Source: Bugula neritina (taxonomy: Eukaryota; Bryozoa; Gymnolaemata; Cheilostomatida; Bugulidae). Taken from it: DNA of 64,000 bases. Positions 11,201 to 21,873 of this stretch are shown piece by piece. Each line of letters opens with the position of its first letter. Position 1 is the first letter of the stretch. The stretch lies in contig OZ037765.1 of NCBI GenBank assembly GCA_964035545.1, positions 3,653,001 through 3,717,000 of the forward strand, given 5' to 3'. The notes under the pieces were generated by a model. It had not been told where the DNA came from, made no database searches, and was given only the letters and a program-made list of their open reading frames with translations. The translations under genes were made by a program, and so were the position numbers.

Positions 11201-14200
11201 AGGGCAACCTTCTAGCTGTCACTGCCTTGCTGAGGCCACATTATTGGTATATTATAAGAATTCAGTCTCGCCAAATAAAACCTCATTTAATTGTGCTAAA
11301 ATTAAAATTCAAAAACCATGTTTTAGATCTTCCTGTTCCTCAGAGCACCTGCTTTTTTGAGTTTTCAATATTTTTTTTGCAAAGTTATAGACAAAAATCT
11401 ACCCATTTTGGCCAATTTTACCTGAACAATTTATTTTTCAATCCCTGCCAAATATCTCAGCAGGAAAGCATGGTATTCGAATAGAACAACCACTGTCGGA
11501 AACCTGAGAAATTTATGCATGGTGAATTTTTTTATCTTTTCAATAGCCTTCATAGCCTTTCTACAAGTTAGTGATTTATACACTGAAAATGAAAGATTTT
11601 TTCGTTAGTAATCACAAATGCACAGCACTTCACGCTTCGGTGAACATGTAGAGATAAGATGCAATGTTGATAGCTGCTTATCACTGAGCTGGATATTATT
11701 GAGTTCATTGCTGCTTATATTCATAGTGTAATCTCAGGCTAAACAATCACAAGTAGGCAACACGCATGCCGCCCACATAGCATTAATATAACAAGAACTT
11801 AAACTAGATTGTGAGCGAAATTTATGATATTCTCAGTGAGGATGCCCAAACTATCCTGTGCATTAATCATCTTTCAAAAATATGCCCATACGGGCGTATG
11901 GCCTAGAACAGTCTATTTTCTTCTAGGCCATACGGCGTATGGGACCGTATGGGTACCACTACATCCCTGGTCTTTAGCCCTCACCAGATTTCAAAAGAAC
12001 GGGAATTTTAAACATATGCAAGTTCTTTTAGTCGGAAACTATATATTGCAAGCTAAAATTTAAACTTTTAGATATTCTTGCATTTAGAATTTTGTGTAGA
12101 AGTTTTCTAGCTAGTAGGCTTCACTTTAATCATTTTTTTTCATTAATATAATTCATGACTCACTTTGACAGGAGTGACAGGAAGACATCCTCCATCTGTT
12201 TGCTGACCCACTTAGATTCTCAGCTTCTAACTTTATCTCTTCAACCGTGTGGGCCACATTCATGGTTGGAAGATGTCTGTAACACAATAGATATACAATG
12301 TTAGACAGTCTGTATTGGTGTATTAGTCTCTGTGTAGAAGCTCAACCCTCCTCACCTCACTACCAAAAGTAGTATAATAACTGTTTTATATTTAAAACAC
12401 AACGTATTATATATATAGTGAAATATTACTTAGTAGAATTTGAAGCCTGGGTGTAGATTTCTAGCTCTCATCATTTTGTTACTAAAGCAAAGTATGTTTA
12501 TAAAAGTATTATATCATAATATATTATATAATGAAATATTATTTAGTACTAATGATTACCATGTGCTGTGATGCATTACTCTTAAATACTTAAAAAGGTA
12601 TAGTAAGGTTACACAGACTATAGAAATAGTAAAAGTCAAGTCATACAAAGGTTTAGCAAATTCTCATCTGGTTTTTGCTCTAAATTTATTTCAAGTTTAA
12701 ATAATTGAAAAATAAATAAAGCAGAATTATGATTTTCAGGTAAGACAATACAAATATTTCTTTTGTAGTACCAAAGATATCAACAGTTAGGTGTTATCTA
12801 AATATAGTTTTAAATAAATTAAGATAGTTTATAACATTTTATCTTTGACTAAACTACAAACAGCATATGTTGTGTAGACTTACCTTTCTATAAAGTCCAT
12901 GATATCAGGGTGATGAAAAGTTGTTACTCCGTCAAACCCCTCCACATTCTGTTCTCCATATTTAGGCTGTATAAATTAAATTACATGCACACATTGAGTG
13001 AATTACGTAAGATTCTAATATTGGCACATTTGGTATGCAAATTCAAACAGGTTCTTTGAATTTAAACAATGCAATGTTGTGACATTTCAACAATGCAGTA
13101 CAATTAATATCCACAAGGCTTACAAAAATTTGAATAAACAAGCACAATGATTGAACTCAGTGTTGTTTTTACGAAAAGTGAAGTGAATGCTATCATTTAT
13201 ATAGCATAACTTTCTAACATTCGAAAACAATGATTTTGCGTGTCACTTTTAGAGGGCTGAGTTCAAACAGTATAATTTTATTTAAATGTGCTTACTGTTT
13301 TTAAGTATACACTAATAGCTGAAGTGCTTTAAAACTAGAACCTAATAAATGATATTAAGTTTACTAACTTTAGTACGATAAATATAATTAAGAAATTTAC
13401 AGAGTATCAGTAATTTGAATACAAATTCATGGTTTGAAGAAATCTTCACTTTTTTGTATACAGCTTTTGGGATTATCTTCTCTTAATTAAAGTTTATAAA
13501 TCATACTTACGGAGTCGCCTTCTTCTCTCATATATTTTCTCAGCATACGACATCCAACATGTGACTTATTAACACCCAGACCTCTGACCAATAACCTCAT
13601 TGCCTTACAAAACAAAATTATGAATAATATTGTACAGATATTCATGACATATATTATAACACATTGATACTGAAAAGCGCAATGTCAACTTGCCTGCTAC
13701 CAATAGGCTAATGAAACTATCATCTCATACAGAAAATATTGTTATGTAATTTAAAATAGATTACATCATATAAAGGCTATATGTAGTTTATTAACATATA
13801 TTGAGTAGCATGCAATAAAAAGTTGTGGTGTCTAGCAGGTGTAATATGCATATTTACTCGAAGGTATATATAGTTAAAGGCATTAGGTATATCACTACGT
13901 AGTACAATCAACATATTGTGTTTATTTTACTGCATATTATGATAGTGTCAGCATAGAATATAAGGCAAGGTGCGTGAAATTTTACCTTTTTGTATTCACC
14001 AAACGTGTTGTAAATCAATGCCTCCATGCACAACATGTCCTGCAAACACAAAAGCAAATATGATTTAGCTCAAATTCAATTCATACTAAGCTACAACAAA
14101 TATGTATTTAAATGTTACTTGCATAACATAAGCATACAAACTTAAATCAAATATATCAAGTTTTAATTCTTTATGCACTCAGTCTAAAAACTTGGGGAAA

Positions 14201-17200
14201 GTTGATTGTCAAAGTGAAGAATATCGTCTCCTATACATAACACAGTTTGTTAGAACTTTAATTGACAAAGTTTATGGAAATTCAACAGAAAGTTAAATAG
14301 CCAAATTATAACTATAAAAGTAAGCAAATTGCATGAAAAGTTATACATTGTCTGTTTATGTGCCCATGATCACTAGATAGTAAGTTATTTATTGTATAAC
14401 TAGCAAAAATTTTATATTTACCAGATCTTTTTCTGCATTATAAGCAGCAATGCTTAAGTTTTTAATGGCCGCCTTATACTTTCCCAGAGCACTGTAAGAC
14501 TGAGCTTTCCTACAGTATGCTGGTACAGCAAGGGAGTCGGGAGCGTAGCAAGAGCACCCAAACTAAAGAATAATACATTTTTTATTAACCTTACATCAAT
14601 ATATTAGAATTGAAGAATTAAGGCTATCTGACAACAATAAAACTCTTTATTATGACTTTTTATCATGTACATTACAGACAGTACATCAACCTATGATGAG
14701 AAAGATCATAAAGGATGTATTTTACAATTCAATATGTTATATATAGGTGAATAAAAGCCAAATATATAAAACTAATAAAATGAAATCTTCAAAGTTCTGT
14801 CAACCTAATGTGAATACGTCAATATAACTGCATCTTTGCTAAAGAATAAAATATAAATACAGCCTAAAGTTACCAAGCAATTGAATAAAATCTATGTAAA
14901 ATATTTTTATTTTGACTTTGCATATAATTATTGTAAACAAACTATAATTCTATTATATAACCTTTTAGGTGAAGTGTGAAATATAATGTATACAGTTCAA
15001 GATATAAACTAGCCGACCTGATTAGCTGTAGCTGTGTGAATAGCTTTACTGAAGCTCACCAAAGCCAACTCGTGTTCACCAACTTGTTGATAGGAAAGAC
15101 CCAGGTGGAAGTATGCTTCATACAACTGCAAAATACATGCTTAAAATAAATATATATCACAGTTACAATATGATCATATTACAGCTACAAGATAATCATA
15201 TCGCAGTTATAATATAATACCATGTTACACTTATAATATAGTCTTACTACAGTAATAATATAGTCATAACATAGTCATATCATATAGTCATAATAAATCC
15301 ATATAACTTCATAATGTAGTAATAGGTAATAATATATTTTTTAAAATTTTATTTGTACTTGTAATAACAAGGAGTTGTCATCTCTTTGATTCTATTGTAA
15401 ACATGTTTATCTGATGCTATATTTCAAATAACTTGAATATCAGGAACATAAAACTAGTTTATTGTTATGTAATAATTAATTTTGTTGTATTAAATTAATA
15501 TCTTTCTAACAAGAACAAGATGCTTAGGACTTACAGCAATTCTATAATGATCGGTGTAGATATAGTCAGCTGGGAGGTTTTCAGTGGAGATAAAGCAAAT
15601 GATTTTCTTGTAGGCTAATATTGCCTACAAGTTGATGAGTCACATATAAAGTATGCGAGGTAGAGTATACAGTAGCTATAATCAACAAATGCAAGCATGG
15701 ATTTAGCTAACAGCTTTAAAACAGATCTCAATAGAAATTAATTTAAAACTATGCTTGTATAATAAATTAGCTATAGGTGCAGGTTTGCTTTAAACACTCA
15801 ACTATGCAGTATAGCCACGTAGTTGCAAGATGTCAAAATCTTTATTTCAAAATGCCATAAGTACAATATTATCCAAGTTTCAAAATTTAATTATAATTAT
15901 TATCAAGTTTATTGCCACAGACTACACTTACATGAAGTTAACCAGCGGATAAGCCAAAGCTTGCTATACAAAAGCAGTTGAAAAGTTGTTTTCTAATGAT
16001 TAAACAAATAACTTACATTTTTGCTGCTAAAATTTTAAATATTTGCTATTTGCATCATATTCTATAGTTAGTATTATAGAGGCAGCCAATTTGATGTATA
16101 AATCAAACAGAGCTTTTATTATGATCAATAGTAATATACAGCTGCGTGTGAATATTTTTTATAAAAGCTACAAATAGATGGTGAGATATTGAATATAACA
16201 GATTGAGATACCTGAGCCCAGTTTTTGCTTCTCTCAGACGAGATAGCCTTCTGCAGTAACTCAGTAGCAAGTCTGCTGGTCTCTTCATAGTTGGTTATTG
16301 GCATCTTCAGCTTAACTCCCTAGGAGTAGAAACACTGAGAGTAACAATGGAGTATCAACAATGAATTGCTGTGGCTTTACAATTAACAATCAAACTTGAG
16401 AAATTATGCATAAAAATAGTTTCATGAATATTATTCTTGAAATATGTAGACTTAGCATGGAATATTTAATTTTTGGCTGCATGGTCTTTGTATTACAATG
16501 TAATACTATAATATACATATTACAAAGTATAATATATAGTAACATAGTTACTTTTTCAAATGCATTATATATTGAGGTATCCAAGAATTAAAAAGCAGCA
16601 GTTATTGAAAAAGAAATATACTTTTATGGAGCATATTTTGTTAATGGCATCTTTAACTTTTATAATATGCTAGAATTTTAACGGCAATTTTTGTATAGTT
16701 GGCTATAGTTCATAGTTTACAGGTAGGCAAAATTTAAAACTGATTATAATTCTGACAAACCCTAGCATGTAGAATTGTAAGCATAGAAATAGTTTTGCTG
16801 TCAATAATTTGTCGAGCTTGCATAGTAACAGCAATTATCTAAAATATAGTTATGAAAACAATGACAACAATGCAAATTGCTTAAAACTACCAAGAAACAA
16901 AAATAGAAAAATTAGTACAAATTTCTCACCTGCTAAATTAATTTAATCTTTCACCTTCCAAATACTCTTGATCTAATATAGAATTGACAAGTTATGGTTG
17001 CTAGTCAGTTATTGGATTGAAACATATTTTATATTGAATTCTATACTTATAGTCATAATTTAAAATGCAGACTGCTTAGTTTAGGAGACGTAAGGAGACA
17101 CAGCCTTTAGTTCAGCTGCTAATTTATAAACTAAGGCTAAACATACTAAAGCAACTTAAATATTTAATCTAGAGTGTTGTATTATAATAGGATCAATGTT

Positions 17201-19516
17201 GTCTTGACACTAGCTTCAATAGAAAACCTACAAAGCCTCATGATTGGAGAATAACAGTAGTGAGTAGGTTTTATGTACATTTCTATATCAATAACCGGAG
17301 AAATTATTATGGCTGCTTTCAAGAAGTGAATAGAAATGAATATAAAGAGGTATTTACTGATAAAATGTGAGCAAATATTACAGGTGAACACAAAGCATAA
17401 CAAGCATGTCTTATTAAACTGTGCAAAGCTAATGCAGTCTGGTTTTTGCACTTAAATTAATATTCTAGACTAGTCAGCTTACCAAATTATTTTGCAAATT
17501 TAAAAAAACTTTTTAAAATTGTTGCTATTAGCATAAGAAGTGTATGACATAATAATACTAGATGCATATACAAGATCGAGCCAATATGCATAATTTGCAG
17601 TTGTCTTTTCTTTGTAACTTGTGTTAACATATTAGGGTTAATAAAATATGTACATAAGTACAGAAATTCCGTCATAGTAAACATTGAGTTATCAGCTATG
17701 TATAACAATAAAGATGCAATTGTGAAAAAGCTTCTTATTATTTAGGAGTTATCTGCCTTTAAGAATATTGGGCACATATATTTTGCAAATTTGTTTCAAT
17801 AAATTTTAACTTCTGAGCTCTTTATAAGCGAAGATTTGTCTTTTGGCTGAAAGTATCAGTTTTTTACCATTTAAACTATGGCATTATGTTTAAAAAATAT
17901 AAATAGGTATACAGCTATTTTTTCTTTTTTTTTGCATTTATGAATAGAAAATTTGATTGGCCGTTCAAATTGCAAAGAGATTAAACAAAGTCAAATTAAA
18001 TCTCTTTGTAAGATAAGCAGACAAAAAATGACTAAAACAAAACTGTATTCTTGTCTGGCTGCAATTATTAATGAAAGAGCTTATTTAAAATGACTGCAAT
18101 ATACGTTCATACAGCCATTTTTTAAATTACACAATTCAACTTTGAATCTTGCAAAAGGAGTTATCAATCAGTTACTCACTTACTTAGCACTATTATTTGT
18201 AATAATATAATGAAATGCTAAGCACAACACTGAAATAATAATATGCATGGTATAAAAAGCATCAATGTGAAAAAATTTTGTTAACAGGTGTTCCTCAGAG
18301 ATTTCTGAAGAGTTTGACACCGAAAACTATTTTAGCTAGTCAAAAGAGGTCAATAGTAAATAGTATTTTGCCTATTAGTTTATCATAATAATTATATGCA
18401 TAAACTTTTTAATTTGCTCACTTTTCTGTTAATTTTTAAACATAGGCCTACATATAACATCAGGCTTTGCTACACGATTTACTGATAAACTATCAGCTTT
18501 GCTATTGAAAACCCTTAACCTAAAAATATATATTAAGAAAGAAGCTACAATTAAGACTAAAATTTGTATTTTATATCAAACTTCTTTATAGATTAAATTT
18601 ATTTTCTGTGACTTTTTTACCAGTTATAATGATTTGATAGAATTTATATAGATGTATATGAGATCAGTGGCTTTTAGTTGCTCAATATAAACAGTAGGCT
18701 TGACCTTGCAAACATAAACCGCTCCCTGCGCTACATGCTACAACCAAGTTAATGTAAAGGTATAAAATCATAGTTTGTCCTTCAACTTAAAAACTCAGCT
18801 ATGCTGCTTCACAGATGCCAACACATCAACACATCCGTATGTGTAGAATGTATATTCTTAGTACATGTTGTCATTTAGCAAGTATTTCTGAGTATCGTAA
18901 AAATAGATGTTGACATAGTTGCTTGTTAGCTCACGAAGTCTGTAAATTTGTTAAATTGTACTGTGTAATTTTTTAACGTATCTGGAGGTATTTGTTTTAA
19001 TTGATTTAATCTCTCTTTTATATTCAAATAATTACGAGAGTACAAGTTTTATGAAACTTTTAATTGGAGCTTTTAGCACATAAGCTAAAAGACAGTTGTT
19101 ATTTTATGCAGATGCAAATTTAATTTACTGGTGAAATAATTTATGCTCATCTGTGATTCATGAAAAATTTTATTGCGTGCTGGAGAATATCTTACTCCTG
19201 TCAAAAGGAGATTCAATGCGATGAAAATAAACTCAATTTGACAGCCGCTATAATAAAAATATTTATAAATAAATAATGTAGGGCATATTCACATATAATC
19301 TACTTATTAGTAACTCAGCTTGTTTATTACTTTCGAGTAACTTCAAATACAACATGTAACAAGATTAACTAAATCTAATATTGTATTTACATTTATAAAA
19401 ATCTTATTATTTTACGGCTAGATGAAACAATAATATTAATACACATGAAAGAAAGTTTGGCTAGAGAATTAATTTAAACTTACCTTATTACTAGCTCTGA
19501 GGTTGGCAAATTCAAT
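8265..19516 (-). CDS. TPR-type protein of unassigned family, twelve exons
   Basis: Twelve exons join in phase: 19484-19516, 16212-16319, 15535-15624, 15018-15125, 14422-14562, 13986-14039, 13511-13603, 12884-12966, 12164-12276, 9433-9747, 8815-8906 and 8265-8393, giving at least 452 aa. Several introns are bounded by whole codons, typical of repeat proteins. Helix-turn-helix repeats fitting the TPR pattern are visible, for example YFHLGLSYQQVGEHELALVS, AYCRKAQSYSALGKYKAAIK and MLCMEALIYNTFGEYKKAMR. The C-terminal half is not TPR: a basic segment (YIYKQRRRDQYGRFRREQAT), then a Pro/aromatic tail (VPRLYPKPWRGDRL ... PIFYPAFS). Tails like that occur in some ciliary or sperm TPR proteins, but I cannot assign the family. 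The initiating exon is uncertain; see 21177-21229. TPR scaffolding is the only supported function. Confidence 0.85.
10006..10131 (+). repeat. tRNA-derived SINE, copy 2, interrupted by a hAT element
   Basis: The plus strand reads AGCAGCCATGATGGTCTAGT then GGTTCGAG, the tRNA-like A-box region. A body resembling the other copies follows (TATTGGTGAGGTCAGGAAAA, GCATCTGATAAT). The element is broken at 10131/10132 by the hAT-type transposon. The continuation after 11977 (CCCTCACCAGATTTC) may be its 3' end. Confidence 0.6.
10124..10131. repeat. Left target-site duplication of the hAT-type element
   Basis: GTCTTTAG immediately before the CAGGG terminus. It is identical to 11970-11977. Confidence 0.85.
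10166..10252. other. GC-rich block inside the hAT-type element
   Basis: A stretch of about 87 bp is dense in GGGGGCC, CCCCCGG and GGGGCAGCGCCCC words, in strong contrast to the AT-rich surroundings. It contains nested short palindromes (GGGGCAGCGCCCC, GGGGGCC ... GGCCCCC). It lies 35-120 bp inside the left terminus. Confidence 0.7.
11882..11953. repeat. Subterminal hairpin with CCATACG repeats
   Basis: CCCATACGGGCGTATGGCCT and its near-perfect inverted partner AGGCCATACGGCGTATGGG flank a short spacer. A further CCGTATGGG follows. This places several copies of one short word in both orientations next to the right end of the hAT-type element, a usual location for transposase-binding sites. Confidence 0.75.
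11970..11977. repeat. Right target-site duplication of the hAT-type element
   Basis: GTCTTTAG immediately after the CCCTG terminus. It is identical to 10124-10131. Confidence 0.85.
15130..15320. repeat. Degenerate tandem repeat of TATAATATAGTCATA-like words
   Basis: The intron sequence repeats loosely related words (ACAATATGATCATATTACAG, ATAATATAGTCATAACATAG) every 20-30 bp. It lies in the intron between two TPR-gene exons. Confidence 0.5.
16320..19483. other. Long intron of the TPR gene, no feature seen
   Basis: AT-rich DNA of about 3.2 kb between exons 19484-19516 and 16212-16319. The overlapping short open frames on both strands around 16390-16590 and 17180-17710 are unsupported by splice sites or recognisable motifs. 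Confidence 0.5.
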
Positions 19517-20511
19517 CTGATGTGGCAGAAGTAAAATTAAATTGCAGTGATGCAGTTATTGCTATAAGATTAAACCCATATCGTGTAACAGTAAATTATG
19601 GCAATGTTTGATAGTTAGTGAATTTGCTCAGCTAAATTTGTCTATAAACAAAGAAAACAGTTGCAAAATAATAATATGAACTCTGTATGTAAGCTCACTA
19701 GTTAGATTTCCTAGGAATATTCTGGAAGTGTAGCACAGGTGGCTCCCTCTACACTGCTAACTGAGTTAGCTGATGCTTGAAGGGCTCAACTTCTATAATA
19801 AAAACAAGTTATATTTACCAAAATATTTTATCATTTCATCTTAGTGATTAAAGTGGCAATAAGAGTGTTCTGTGCAAAGACATTAACTCATGTAGATTAC
19901 TAAGCCAATGTTTTCAATACTGCTAAGAAAAGCCCTTTTTGAAGCAGTCTGCACTATTGAATGTGTAAAATAAAAATAATTGAAAAAAAATTATGAGAAC
20001 CATTTTCAAAGTGATAGTTCTATATCAATTTGTTTTGCTACAGTTTGCTTACAACATAATGATTAACGTACAGTATTTTACGATTTTTTTAATCACTGCT
20101 GTTTTAAATATACTTACAACAATTTATTTTGGGAATTTCCATTTGATTTACAGTTGACACTTGTTAAAATTACATAAAATAGTTTCTAGTTGTTTGTGGA
20201 ATAAGTATCATATTTTTTATACTATTTTTACTGTTAGTTTTACCAACACAAGACTACCAGTCTGCTTAGAGAAATCAAGCAGCTTCACTAGTGTTTCTAG
20301 CAGCACAGTTAAGTTTTCAAAATTTTGGTCATCAAATATGGTTTATCTTACTAAATAATTTAGCTGTATAAACCATGTTTTTTAAAGTATTTAATTTGTA
20401 CTATAAACCTATATCAATTCTACAATGCAAAAATAAAAACAGTACAACAAATTAGTGTATATAATTAGGTACAATTTTTTTAATGCTCAAATTTGTCTAA
20501 ACCTCAATCCC

Positions 20512-20715
20512 TGTGAGAACCCCTGATGACGAGGGGTTTCTTAAGCAAGTTAAATATTGCTCCTCCTGCCTTGCTAGTAAAATATTTTTGATTAAAACCT
20601 TTTACGTGAAACACACGAGTTATTATTATAGCCAGATGCCCTTCCCATGATATCACTGATGGTCCAGCCAAAATTCGAGCTGAAGGCCTTGTGCTCTGAC
20701 CCCATGGCTTCTCTC
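20512..20715 (-). repeat. tRNA-derived SINE, copy 3, with 3' hairpin
   Basis: The minus strand has a decayed tRNA-like head (GAGCACAAGGCCTTCAGCTC, TCGAATTTTGG) and body words (ATCAGTGATATCATGGGAAG, GGCATCTGGC). Its end AAACCCCTCGTCATCAGGGG then TTCTCACAGGGATTG forms a perfect AACCCC/GGGGTT hairpin with a TCGTCATCA loop, the same plan as copy 1. Confidence 0.65.
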
Positions 20716-21176
20716 TACAAATAAGATTAAAAAATACTGATAATTAGTTGTTTAAAGCAACATAATTTATATAAACTATGAAAATGCATTTTCATAGTTT
20801 ACCATGATAGACTACAATAATTTAAGACCATGAGTTACCTGGATAGAATTTTCTTATTGTTAAATGTAAGAGTTGTCATACTAATATTTTCTGGAGTGAT
20901 TAGTTTTAATTACAGTTGCTGAATTTGTAGTACGAAGCACCTTTCAGTATTGTAAGAATCTTGTTGCACTCAGTGATATTCGATGACTCATTTTCTCTGA
21001 CATATGCGTACAGATCTGCTCTTTAGAGTGAGTGAAATGAATATTCAATGAAGATGAACATTTATATTAATATTGAATAGGAATAACAATAACATGTTTA
21101 TATGAATCTCATTATGCTGGCACTAAATAGACATGTGCAGCTCATGTCTATATTATACCTCTAATTAAAAATGCAC

Positions 21177-21229
21177 CTTTCATAGTTTAATGAGCCCAAA
21201 TGTGAAATTGCAGGCCGAGCAGATGCCAT
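21177..21229 (-). CDS. Candidate first exon of the TPR gene
   Basis: The minus-strand ATG at 21229-21227 opens 17 codons plus two bases (MASARPAISHLGSLNYE) to a GT donor (AAAG|gtgcat). Its phase does not join directly to the 19484-19516 exon, which needs entry in phase 0. An additional small exon would have to lie between them, and I did not find one. It could be a chance ORF. Confidence 0.3.
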
Positions 21230-21873
21230 TGTATTTAAAAATTCACACCTAATTTAGCAGCTGAGTAAATTGTCTTCCTTTGTCTAAATAATTATATAAT
21301 TAATTCACTCACAACACGAAATCAATAAAACATTGTTATGGAAGATGCAACACGGAGTACGTTATTTTTGTGCTGAGATGTTTGCAATTATACTTCAGTG
21401 TTAAGATAACAGTGTTTTCATAAGTTGAGTTCATTTCTTATTATCTTGCACTCAATATTGAATAGTTTACACTTTGGTTTTGAGAATGCGCCTTATCTAA
21501 ACCTCTATAGATTCATTATTCTTAGCACTACATTGTAATCGGTTTTATGTCTCGCAGCTTACAGATGTTTTAATATTAATGGAGCAACAACGGACGTAAA
21601 AGGCTAATCAGTTTCATTCTCGGATTCGGCCAATCAGATGCAAGGATTCTGTTACTCGCCTAACACGCTTTTAAGAAAAGTATTATAAGAATATACCTTG
21701 TTGGAAACCTCGTATTCTTGAGATTGCATGCGTAGCAAATATATCGTTAATCATAGCCTTACTTTATCAAAGCCTAGAGGCACTAAATTTCAAAGTTATA
21801 ATTACGTCACGTAAAATTCTCTCCAGGATTACCACTAAGATAGAAGGAATTGGCGCCACATACAAACATTGCA
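21230..21873. promoter_or_regulatory. Shared upstream region between the TPR and Wnt genes
   Basis: The two genes point away from each other, about 640 bp apart if the candidate TPR start is right (about 2.36 kb otherwise). A CCAAT motif (CGGCCAATCAGATGCAAGG) is present near 21630. No clear TATA box stands at a suitable distance from the Wnt start codon. A shared or bidirectional promoter is inference. Confidence 0.35.

Larger units (their letters stand above)
10132..11969. mobile_element. Non-autonomous hAT-type DNA transposon, 1,838 bp
   Basis: The left terminus is CAGGGTTGTAGTGGCA and the right terminus, reverse-complemented, is CAGGGATGTAGTGGTA (14 of 16 identical). These are hAT-like ends beginning with CAGGG. 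The element is flanked by a perfect 8-bp direct repeat, GTCTTTAG, at 10124-10131 and 11970-11977. Eight-base target duplications are characteristic of the hAT superfamily. No transposase-like reading frame is visible inside, so it would depend on enzyme supplied elsewhere. Just inside the right end is a long hairpin with repeated CCATACG words. A GC-rich block lies near the left end. The element sits inside the 9748-12163 intron of the TPR gene. Confidence 0.85.

Noticed and set aside
19690-19800. Possible tRNA-like A box (CTAACTCAGTTAGCAG, minus strand)
   Set aside because: No matching B box or cloverleaf, and too weak to list as a feature.
20847-20860. 14-base micro-exon candidate on the minus strand (AAAATTCTATCCAG before gtaact)
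   Set aside because: Its length does not restore the phase needed between the candidate first exon and the 19484-19516 exon.
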